Positions 45,430 through 54,718 of a stretch of DNA of 64,000 nt are shown here, piece by piece. Every line of letters begins with the position of its first letter. Within the stretch, counting starts at the first letter, position 1. Under the pieces are notes generated by a model that did not search any database, had not been told where the DNA came from, and worked only from the letters and a program-made list of their open reading frames with translations. This DNA is from Psococerastis gibbosa (lineage: Eukaryota; Arthropoda; Insecta; Psocodea; Psocidae), in the NCBI GenBank assembly GCA_963971405.1, contig OZ020484.1, positions 19,840,001-19,904,000 on the forward strand, written 5' to 3'. The translations under genes were made by a program, and so were the position numbers.

Positions 45430-46330
45430 TATAAAGAGAGCTTTGTGATGGTGGGTGTTCGAAATTTTCGATTTCGAGATTTCAACGGATTTAAACGTTT
45501 TATGGTGACAGGAACCCACTTTTTTTCGAAATGTTTTGTCAGTCTGGCAAGTAGGTTTACAAAAATATCGTCCAGCGCCCTACTATGCCGTTTAGTATTA
45601 ACTTATTCCTGAGGTTAAAAATGTAAACAAAATAATTTTGAATAGCACTCTCCATTGAAAAATTATTTTTAAATTTTTAACCCCAGGCTAAGCCTGAGTG
45701 TTCAAAATGTTTTATAAACAAGAAATTATCGTAATTTTTGGACGAAATTAATTAATTGCTCGTTCCACAACCACAAAGATATAAAAGGGAACAGATGAAA
45801 AAATCTTAAAAAATACGAGTCTTCTGTGAAAGCTGTCTATTTCCCCTACAGATTTACAATTGTTCTACAAAATGGGTTTAAGGCTCTTTGTCCCATTTTT
45901 CTAAGGTAATAATATTTCAGTTCAGAAAATATATACTTCCTGCGATAACTTGTATTTTGTATACGTTTTTTATCTGTTCACTTTGTTATCTTTGTATCTG
46001 TGGAACGACCAATAAATTAGTTTTGTTATAAAATCAGCAAAATTTCTTGTTTACAAAAATTTTTGAACACTCAGCCGTAAGATTAAAAATAATCGCCATA
46101 GTAGGTGCATTTTTCACTTTTTGGATAAAAACCCCTAAAACGGAAATTTTTCTCATCGATTTCATTAATTTTAAACCCACATATATTATAGGTCTAATAA
46201 TACACAACCCACTAGGTCACATTCCTCTTGATAGTTTGGTTCAGGTGGTAAATAATAAAATGTAAAGTTTTCATTAAAAATGACAAAAATATAATTTTTC
46301 TGAGTAACTTTATTATCGATCTCACGAACG
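45430..46330 (-). repeat. dispersed repeat family X, copy 3, interrupted by a MITE
   Basis: Minus-strand landmarks GCTTTGTGATGGTGGGTGTTCGAAATTTTCG, CAACGGATTTAAACG, GGTTTACAAAAAT lie left of the element at 45692-46076; CATATATTATAGGTCTAATA, CTCTTGATAGTTTGGTTC and TATTATCGATCTC lie to its right. Confidence 0.65.
45692..46076. mobile_element. MITE with about 115-bp terminal inverted repeats, 385 bp, inside family X
   Basis: GCCTGAGTGTTCAAAATGTTTTATAAACAAGAAATT at the left pairs with AATTTCTTGTTTACAAAAATTTTTGAACACTCAGCC at the right; the arms continue inward through TTGCTCGTTCCACA / TGTGGAACGACCAA and AAAGATAT..GAACAGAT. Confidence 0.78.
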
Positions 46331-46680
46331 TTTTAGACGCTAATTAGATTAATAGAACCAAATAGGTTGCTTACCCAAGCAAGTTTTTGCTTTTGATAAA
46401 AAATTATGGTTTGAGGGAATTATGAATAATCCATAATGCATTGCCATTACTATTGTGTAGTATAATATTGCCCCCCCCCCCCCCAGTCTAGGTTACACAA
46501 TTGTCTCATCGATCAGTCTTGAGTTAAATAATAAAAAATATTTAATAATTAAAAATAGTTTAAACCTAAAACTAACCATCGACTTCGGTGGCGTTCTTGT
46601 ACTTGTGCGAGTCTCTACACGCCATGCGATTGGAGACGTGACACGGGTATACAGAGGCGACTGAAGAGGTCAATCGGATA

Positions 46681-47620
46681 CAGGGCCGGCCACAGCTCTA
46701 CCGGGCCCTAGGACTGGAAATGTCCGCGGGCCCCTAGGCAGAAATTTGGTTTTGGTTTGCCCCTCCAAACAGTCAAACACACAACCACTTAAGTTCAAAG
46801 GACAAGTTTGAGCGTCTGGGCTAGGCTTTATTACCAAACTTAAAACAAAAACACATATATCTCAATAAGTTCAATAATGAATTGAAAACCTGAAAATATC
46901 GTTAGAAATGTAAAATAAGGACTTACAATATGACAAGAAAGTCATAACTTGACTCGTCTGGCCTTTCTCGATGCAAAATCCTGCAAAATTTCATCCAAGT
47001 TGGCGGTCCTAGCCAGATCCCCTTCAACTGCCAAAACTCCTAAGCTGGAAAGTCGGTTTTGGGCCATAGTGGACCGAAGAACATTTTTGAATGATTTTAA
47101 CACCGAAAACGATCTTTCGGCACTTGCTACGGTGGATGGTATTGTTGCAAAAATTCTCAGAGCAATGCAAACATTAGGAAATAGCGAATCAACCGACCGG
47201 ACCGAAGGCTATAAGCAAAGCAACTGAACTGAACAATGATGAGTGTAAACAAAATGAATGTGTTTGAATGTGAATGAATGAAAATGTTTTGCTCCTTCAA
47301 AATGCTGACATGACTTGGTGACACTTCTAGGAATATAGCCTAGTTGAAGCGAACGAATTCCACAATGGTATTAAATGTCAATTTCAAACTCATCACATAC
47401 TCGTACCTACCTATACTATCTGTCTATACTATCGGTCACCCACCTCACCTTCGCTCTGCTTTAAAACAATCACTTGCTATGTTAGAAGATTACTGTTGTG
47501 CTGTCGCTTCTCTTTGAGTTTTTAGTAGTATGGATGGATAAAAACAGAGCCCGATAATCAGCGGGCCCGGGCCCGGGGGCTTTAGACACCCCTGCCCCCC
47601 CCCCCCTGAGGCCGGCCCTG
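46681..47620 (-). mobile_element. hAT element, 940 bp, with transposase remnant and 8-bp target duplication
   Basis: Perfect 11-bp inverted ends CAGGGCCGGCC / GGCCGGCCCTG. ATCGGATA on both sides exactly (46673-46680 and 47621-47628). C/G-rich subterminal blocks (GGGCCCGGGCCCGGGGG near 47562, a C run at 47595-47606). The transposase C-terminus is retained on the minus strand (see 46942-47208); the rest of the gene is gone. Confidence 0.92.
46942..47208 (-). pseudogene. hAT transposase C-terminal dimerisation domain, remnant
   Basis: The minus-strand frame ends at TGA (46942-46944) and is open up to a TAG at 47209-47211. It contains the hAT dimerisation signature TVASAERSFSVLK followed by LRSTMAQNRLSSLGVLAVE. 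The upstream RNase H-like catalytic core with the DDE residues and the BED zinc finger are missing, so the copy cannot act on its own. The plus-strand ORF 46949-47227 is its shadow. Confidence 0.92.
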
Positions 47621-47732
47621 ATCGGATACATTCATTAAAAATTGTTCGCATGGGATTAACCTTTTTTAAAAACATATAATATAAAATATAACTCTAAAAC
47701 CATGGTTGCTTTCCCATTTAAATACGTGGTTA

Positions 47733-47930
47733 TAAGGAAAATTTATGATGGTAGAAATTTTAGAATTCGATATTTCAACGGATTTACATGTTTCGAGGTC
47801 CCAGGAACCCAAAAACTTTTATTTTGCGAAATTTCTGTCTGTCGATTTTTTGACAAACTACTAGATGGATGTTGATGAAATTCGGCTTTCGGTAGGTATC
47901 TACAGTATATTATGAGATAAATAGGAGAGC
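47733..47930 (-). repeat. dispersed repeat family X, partial copy
   Basis: Minus-strand landmarks TTTATGATGGTAGAAATTTTAG, CAACGGATTTACATG, GGTCCCAGGAACCC, CTGTCTGTCGATTT and GATGAAATTCGGC match the 3' third of the family. Confidence 0.65.
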
Positions 47931-49131
47931 ATGTACGGGTTCACTGAGTGAACTTCACACGAAACGGCTCTGCTTTGCTCGGCCCTGCAAAGCCATAGTG
48001 GGAGACTATGAAAATCAGAGACAGAGGCTTAAATTCTGCTCTTATCCGTTTTTTCTATTTCTATGTTAGGCATACCCTGTTAAACATACTTAACTTACCT
48101 AATTAATTATAGTTTCACTGGAAACAGTGAAGGCAGCACCGGTAAGTATCTGCATGCATCACGCCACCTTTTGTATGAGCAAAAGTAAAATTTGTCCTCT
48201 CACGTCATCTTCAATCAGCCGTACATGAATTGAAGAGCCTACTGTAGCGAGTGCATGCAATATATCGCATAAACTGCTGTTGACAATTGTTGCGAGCAAC
48301 ACGTTCACGTGTCACAATTAAACAGCCCTATCCAGTTCCACCTGAGCGGGCGACCACAATGCTCCTTGATCTCCGCGGAGGGGACTCAGTCTCAGCCCCT
48401 GCAGCACCCCGCTGACAGTGGAGTGGCTTGGGGCTATTACTTCCACCAAGGGCCATTTTGCTGTTGGTTCGGTGACTTAACAAGTTAACATGGGGATTTA
48501 TTGCAGCTCTTACTTCGACTATAAGTGCTATACTTAAGTTAAGAGTCATCATTACGGCCCAATCCAAAACTTGTTGCGACAAATTTTGATTTGCCGATAT
48601 GTTGAAAGCATACAGCAAATTATTATTTTGCCATATTTTTTAGATGATCTTGAGGATAGTGAGATTAGGTAAACACTACAATGTTTTATCATTAGAAGTA
48701 CCTTAGGCATGTTTCATTTTAAATCCCTGATATAGTGTAAGCTAGACTTGAAATTTAGGCACCTAGCCACCCGCAGGTGGACTAACTGGGTAAGTTAAAA
48801 AAAATGCAGTGCTTGTGAGCGAAGGTCCCAGGAACATGAACATGACAGTGTAGTACATATTTAAGCTAATTTACAGTCGTATAATATCTTATCTTAGCCA
48901 CGATGTGGCGGTATGCAACTTACCAGTACCTATATGGAATTTGGGCTGAGTTGCCCAGATTCTAATGCCTCAACATATTAAGTTTATATGAGTTTTTGTA
49001 ATTGTAATTGTTGGCATTTGGCACGAGACCAATGGGCCGTCACTATAAGTAGACCTTCAGGCAGGACATGATTATTAACGTGCGCGGAAGCGCACGAGCC
49101 AAGTTCCAACACCCGCCCTATTATTACTTAC
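47931..49131. other. no gene recognised
   Basis: A strong donor (GGTAAGTATC) at 48141 follows a T-rich AATTATAG, leaving room for a micro-exon of about 30 bases (48112-48140), unsupported otherwise. The 96-codon minus ORF 48328-48618 has no features that I recognise. Confidence 0.3.
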
Positions 49132-49299
49132 TTAGCGTGTCCACGTCACGCTAATTTGTATAGTCCAGTATGAAGCGACCCGGACGGCTCTATCGTGGAC
49201 TTCAAATAGGTTAGCAGCTGTATACATAGCAGTCACATTGAGACAAACTAGTCGAGCACGACACAAATCCTGTTCCTTTGGCAGGACGAGATCGGACAT
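49132..49299 (-). other. 55-codon ORF followed by TAAG repeats, possible LINE end
   Basis: The frame starts at ATG 49299, reads MSDLVLPKEQDLCRARL..., and ends in TAA directly followed by GTAAGTAA, the same stop-then-microsatellite layout as the LINE at 18516. The protein itself is not recognised. Confidence 0.3.
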
Positions 49300-49339
49300 G
49301 GAATTAGTAAGTATGTAAGTAGATAATGAATTACAATTT

Positions 49340-49830
49340 ACATATTTTAAATAAATAAATAAAATAAATAAATAAATAAGCGTTTATTTGCAAACAGACA
49401 AAGTCCAATAATATGCAAATTAACTTAACTTACTTAACTATGCTTATCATAATTTACATGTGTGATACATAACTATTGTACAATTATAATTATAAGCGGT
49501 ATATCGTACATCTATTTAACATTGTGAAGATTAAAGAGATAAGTTGTATACAAGTTTTCTAGTTGGTAAGTTATGATAAAAATAAAAAGTAATACCATAA
49601 AGTAATACTATCTGCCAATACATACCATTCTTATATATCGTAACTAAGTCTTTGTTATTTAAAAATGGTAATCTTATAAAAGGTGGATTCATTGGATTCA
49701 TTATAGCTAATGTTTTAATAAATTTACGTTTGTCATCGATAATGTCTAAATGCGTAGCATTAAGATTAAATATTTTAGTTAGCTTGTAAATGAGAGTATT
49801 CGCACATATATATGGCAACTCCAGCATTAA
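49340..49830 (-). mobile_element. probable retroposon 3' end with (TTTA)n tail
   Basis: On the minus strand a 98-codon frame (49827-49531) is followed by about 140 bp and then GCAAATAAACGCTTATTTATTTATTT, a common layout of arthropod LINE 3' ends. The protein (ending ...FYFYHNLPTRKLVYNLSL) shows no domain that I can name, so the class is inferred from the tail only. Confidence 0.4.
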
Positions 49831-51931
49831 GTACTCAATATAGAGAATTGTGTCACTGTGGTAAAGTATAGTAGATAGTATTATATAGTACTATCGTGAC
49901 AACTTGATTACAATTCCTGCAGTTTTCTAATTATGCAATTATGTTCCGTTACTTATATACTTTACTGTAGTTCTTCCCTAGTATTTCCCCATGTGATTTA
50001 TTCATTTGAAAACACCTTTGTGTGCGACAATGTTCTCATGAGTCATTACATACAGTTGTACATATTTACCTGTAATTCTATGTGTTCCATATCATTCTCT
50101 ATGGTGTGGACGTTGACACAAGCTATGGAGATTAGAGCGTTGCTGCTGTTAAGAAATAAAAACTGTCTTACTTCAGCAATTCAAAGAGGAACGAAAAATA
50201 TATCACCTTCTGCATGTTAAAATCTAAGGGAAGATTGAAGGACTGAAGAACATTCTGGTTGAAAACCCTGAGGCAGTGGTTAGGCTGAGCACGATTTCTC
50301 TTTCCAAATCAGTAGTCTCCAAGATACCAATTGCCATGATGGTCGCCAATCTTCAATAGAAAAAGCATTTATATAAGAACTTTTTGTGCATCACCCATTG
50401 TATACTCATACTATGCCACAACAGCAAGATTACAGAAAAACAGTTGTTTTTTAGAAGTTACAGAATTATTTCCAACCTCAATTTTGAAGCTGTCCCACTA
50501 TTTTATCTGATTTTCCTGGAGCATCAAAAGAAGCGAACACAGACTTTCAGGCACGAACTTTAACAAAATTGAAGGAAAATTTCTGATTTTCTATGCGAGT
50601 GTTCCACAAACTTTTTGCGCAGAAAAATAGGGGAGGGAGAATAAGTTAGTGCAGGACTACGTCTAGATGGAACATTTCGTCGCTTTTTCGGAACCAAATC
50701 TTACTAGCACAATGTTTTCAGCTACAAATTTCCACAGCCACTCTCAATTTTGGATAGATCTGTATTTTTAGTATAACCATTAATACCAAACCCCTGGTGT
50801 ATAAACCAGAACTCTTTTGATATGAATATTATGACAGGGACTGTATATATTCTACCTACTCTTACCCTTTATATCATATAACTATAATCATCATACTTAT
50901 GCACTTACTACATGGCTATTGGGTACTATTCAGCCGTCCGTAGGAATCAAAAGGTTTTATGTGATTTTGCAGTTTTGGCCGTTTACATATAACCATTACA
51001 CGAGAAATCTATTTTTCTTGGCCCAAATAATCGTATTCTATACTCCCAATGGGTCAAAAACAAAAATTTAGTTTAGTGTTTAGAACTCCCTTATTTATTT
51101 TTTTTTTTTTTTTGCGAAATCAGCAAAAAAAAACAGTACCTCTGTTTCCAAATCTAAATTGCCGTAACTCCGAGTATTAAAAACACACTTAAAATTACTT
51201 ATATATAGCCTTCAACCCCAAGAGCAGTTGAAGTAAAGGGATGCGCCTTTGAAATTCACAAAATTCACTGTCCTTTACCAAAATCGCCAAAAATGGACTT
51301 ATTCTTTTTAATGGCCTAGGACGGAAATACAGTATATACAGGATGTTCAGCATTAATCAGTCTAACAGTAGTGTTATGTATGACAAGTAAAGATCAAGGT
51401 CTGAGTGACTAAGTCTGATATTCTAATTTTCTCAAGGCTTGTCGGCAGCGGCGGAGCCAGCTAATGTGTGGGGTCAGTTTATGGGGCGAAAAAAACCCTC
51501 TAGGCCCTTGGGCGACAGACAGGAACAATATATAAACAATATCCAACTAGTTTACATAAAAATATAAATATTTCCCAACAATTTCCCCGAGGGAGTACAC
51601 CCCCTACGGCAATTTGTACAGGTCATAAGTGTTTCTATTTTGCCACGACACTCCAAACGAAAAAAAAACATGTGCTAGTAGAATTTGAAAGTTCAACGGC
51701 TTTAAAGTGATGTAGCGTAATTTTAGTTTTAGGCACGGTGCCTACATTATATTTCATGACACGATAGCAGACAGTGGCAGACACTTTTCGCACCTGCATT
51801 TTCACAATACCCCCCCCCCCCCCAAGAGATGTCACAGTTCTTAATTTACAGAACTACAGATGCCCAACTTGTGTCCCCGTAATACTATAGTAGGCATCGA
51901 TCCGCCCCTGAAAGCATTGGTGGCATTGGGG
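49831..51931. other. no gene recognised
   Basis: AT-rich. A hAT-like end motif (CAGCGGCGGAGCCAGC at 51448) lacks a partner. A C run is at 51811-51824. No exon structure seen. Confidence 0.35.
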
Positions 51932-52114
51932 CAGGCCCGTACCCAGGATTTAATTTGGGGGGGGGAAGAACAATTTTTTTTTATAAATGATAGGTACACA
52001 TCCGTAGTGATTTTAGTAGTTTTAGCTAAAACTGTTACATTATTCATTACTTTTTGTCAAATTTAGAGGGTCCATGGCCCCCTTGCCCCCCCCCCCCCCT
52101 TGGGTACGGGCCTG
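51932..52114. mobile_element. hAT MITE, 183 bp, with G and C runs next to both ends
   Basis: CAGGCCCGTACCCAGG at the left and its complement CTTGGGTACGGGCCTG at the right. Flanks CATTGGGG (51924-51931) and CATTGGTG (52115-52122) agree in 7 of 8 positions. A G run (51957-51966) and a C run (52086-52099) lie about 20 bp inside the ends. Confidence 0.85.
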
Positions 52115-52771
52115 CATTGGTGTGCATACTGTATATTTGAAATAGAATTCTCTGGGTTGGTATAGATATTGTAGCCAATGAGAATGAATCACTTGCACCG
52201 GGGCCTGTAATGGGTGTCGACGGTCCTGGGCAGAACACCTGTCCGTATATGCTTAGGCCTACGTGTTAAGTAATGTACACAGTATGACGTACCGTAAGTA
52301 CAGTATCAGTTTCAATCGTTCAAAGAAACAAAGTATCCGTACCTATACCTATATATGAAATGAGCAATCCTGAACCGTAGGTACTAGACTACAGATAATA
52401 ACATAAGGCCCAATCGGAGTCCACCTCCCTCTCGCGGGACACTAACGCCATTTGCGGAGTGCCAAATGTTAAACCTCCCCTCATTAACATATCGTTGGGT
52501 ACGCCACTTGTTACCGTTAAGCCGGGTTTAAACGCTACGATACATTGTAGCAATTTGTCGTCATGATCGAATTGTTACGATGTATGTACAGGTCATTGTA
52601 GCGATTAATTAGATTGGATGATTGATGCCGGCGAGCATCAATTTCAGCAAATCGTAAAGACAAGTTGGAACCAGTTGGCTAAGTTGGTACGTGTAAACAT
52701 GTAGCAACCATTTATCGTTACAATTTGATTTAGTTTGCATTGACTGGTTGGCATTGGTTGTGTGTAGTTCC

Positions 52772-52999
52772 CTAGTTCGTTGTTTCGTTGACAATTTTTT
52801 GACGTTGACAACCGATTCTTAAATAATTCCACCAGTCATTGGGTTCATTTCGTAATTCTCGCAATAAGTTTATTTGTAAAAATTCCCTTTTTCTGCAGCA
52901 ACCATTTCCGCTCCACTTTGTTCTTGGTCTTCGCGACTTCTTCGCTTTTTCCGCTAAAAAAAAAAAACGATATATAACGACCCCAAAAGTACTTCCTCC
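52772..52999 (-). pseudogene. N-terminal remnant of a PIF/Harbinger (HARBI1-like) transposase
   Basis: The minus strand reads KKSRRPRTKWS..., then LLRELRNEPNDWWNYLRI. The Arg-rich start followed by L-x-x-E-L-R-x-[DE]-P-x-x-[FW]-[FW]-N-Y-[FL]-R-[MI] is the N-terminal pattern of Harbinger nucleases. After about 13 more residues the frame stops, and upstream it is cut by the insertion at 53002. The catalytic DDE part is missing. Confidence 0.6.
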
Positions 53000-53001
53000 A
53001 T

Positions 53002-53444
53002 AAGGCTGCCAACTTTTTTTCCACAAAATAAAGTACATCTGACTTTTGAGAAGGAAAATAAAGAGTACAGTATTTAAAAAAGAGTACTTAGTATATTTAC
53101 TGTTAAATGAGTCAAAATTACGAAGAAAATACACTTTAACATCGTATTGTAAATCAGGGGAGTTCGAATTACGAGCTATTTACTATTCAAAACAACATTT
53201 TTTTGAGGTTTTCGCAGAATTCTTATTTTTTTGAAAGCTACTAAATGCTCTTCTCACTGCATATCAAAATTTATGTAAATAAATAGCTCATTTTTAATTA
53301 AATATATAAAAATCATAAAAAAATTTTTCTTCTTGCATGTTTCAAGAAAAGAGTATTTTTGCGTACTCCAAGTGACCTTCACTTTGTAGAGTACACATGC
53401 ATGAAAAAGAGTACAATTTTCTGAAATAGAGTATGTTGGCAACC
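53002..53444. mobile_element. innermost MITE, 443 bp, CTCCAT duplication
   Basis: AAGGCTGCCAAC at the left and the complement of GGTTGCCAACATACTC at the right. CTCCAT borders both sides exactly (52996-53001 and 53445-53450). The arms are rich in AGAGTAC/GTACTC motifs (53064, 53079, 53361, 53388, 53411), giving many short internal repeats. It splits the transposase remnant. Confidence 0.65.
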
Positions 53445-54359
53445 CTCCATGCCGAAACCTGATGGCCTAGTGTAGTGAAGACGTAGAATATTGGACAAGA
53501 ATTCGTAGCATGTAAACAGTATCCACTCTTTCGATAAATTTGAACAGGGGGGGGGGGCACGGTCCAACTTGCCCCCAGCTCCCTTTGGGGGGGGGGGGGT
53601 CTGTGCCCCCCAGCCTCGAGTAAAGTAAGACGTGGTTCATGTCTCCTCGGACCCCTTTGCAGCAATATGAATATAGGCACTCCTTTGTTAGCTTCTACAA
53701 CTATACTTTACTACTATTAAAATGCGTAAAACCCTACTATTTTACACTTATATCTTCAATTTTTTCCTTATCCTGCCCGATGACCTCATATGGTATAATT
53801 AGTTTTGCCCCCGCCATCATTCTAAGACTTTACGCCTCTGAATTGGAACAATAAAAGCGACGATAAATTGTCATTCACGTCGTTACGATTTATCGTAGCG
53901 TGTAAACCCGGCATTAGTAACTCCGATTGGCCACTGTCATCAGCTGAATTGATATGTACTAATGTACCTACCAAAATGGCGTCCCTTAACAACTGTTTTT
54001 GGTACAAATAAATTTTGACGATTGTAGCCATTCGGCAGCCACAAGGGCTATACCTATCAAAATGTCGAGAAATACTTCTTCTAAAACCTAAAATCTTTTT
54101 TCTAGCTCTCCAAATTGGTATTAACTCAGAAATTTAGCTTTAACAAAAAAACAAGTGGCATTGGCGCCTCATTGAATGTGGGGGGAGGGGACTCCGATTG
54201 GGCCTTAATAAATAATAACTAAGAAAAACAAGAAAGTAGAAACTTTGCATTTTGTCGGAAAATTGCAACGATACAGTTCGCAACAAAACGAAAGCCAGTT
54301 CATCATAATAAGAAGGGAACCTGAATTGTGATCTGAGGCCAGGATTCAATCTTCTTACA

Positions 54360-54718
54360 AAACACCCGGAAATAGACGATGGTGTCCGAAGTGGCGGCAA
54401 CCGGATTGACAGTTGCTTCGCGGCCGCTGCTGGGAAGGGTGTTGTTTACTTCCGTTCCGAGTACCGAAACACCTTCGAATTCTTATTGTATTTGTATTCA
54501 AACAATTCGAATTAATGTTTTAGTTTGGTTAACAAGTATTTATATTCAAGTGTTGCAGTGTCTATAATCATTCAAATTCAATGGTGAAGTGATTCAGTGT
54601 AAAACGTGTCACCTGTGGATTTGATCTAATAAAGGTGAAAATGATCATAACCTAACCATGTACAGTGTCATTTGTTATTCTTAGTTTTACTGGTGTTTTT
54701 TTGTGCACATTCCAAACA
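54360..54718 (+). promoter_or_regulatory. CpG-rich 5' region and leader of the small secreted-peptide gene
   Basis: About a dozen CpG dinucleotides fall within 54366-54482 (GAAGTGGCGGCAACCGG, TTCGCGGCCGCTG, TTCCGTTCCGAG) in an otherwise AT-rich neighbourhood. An upstream ORF of 62 codons starts at ATG 54379 and ends at 54567. TTCAGT at 54592 resembles an arthropod initiator. The 359 bp up to the ATG at 54719 carry no mobile element that I can see, in contrast to both sides. Confidence 0.5.

Larger units (their letters stand above)
46577..47665 (+). repeat. dispersed repeat family Y, copy split by a hAT element
   Basis: The left half (CTTGTACTTGTGCGAGTCTCTACACGCCATGCGATTGGAGACGTG... GACTGAAGAGGTC) and the right half (ATCGGATACATTCATTAAA... 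GGGATTAACC) join perfectly to the layout of the intact copy at 13764 once the hAT and one copy of its 8-bp duplication are removed. Confidence 0.8.
52520..53913. mobile_element. PIF/Harbinger-like element nested in the outer layer (1.39 kb)
   Basis: GCCGGGTTTAAACGCTACGAT at the left pairs with ATCGTAGCGTGTAAACCCGGC at the right, TTA at both sides (52517-52519, 53914-53916). The 3-bp TTA duplication and the transposase remnant on its minus strand both point to PIF/Harbinger. The right part holds long G runs (53548-53556, 53586-53600). Confidence 0.75.
52406..54205. mobile_element. outer layer of a three-layer nested element (1.8 kb)
   Basis: AGGCCCAATCGGAGTCC at the left and its perfect complement at the right, with TA on both sides. 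Between these ends and the next layer lie about 100 bp (left) and 290 bp (right) of unrelated sequence, some of it loosely symmetric (CCACTTGTTACCG / AACAAGTGGCATTGG). Confidence 0.75.

Noticed and set aside
46949-47227. Plus-strand 92-codon ORF
   Set aside because: Antisense shadow of the hAT transposase dimerisation domain on the minus strand.
48112-48140. Micro-exon between AATTATAG and GGTAAGTATC
   Set aside because: Good donor, but only 29 bases, no reading frame to test and no neighbouring exon.
51448-51919. hAT element between CAGCGGCGGAGCCAGC and GATCCGCCCCTG
   Set aside because: The ends pair only partly and the flanking 8 bp (CTTGTCGG and AAAGCATT) differ.
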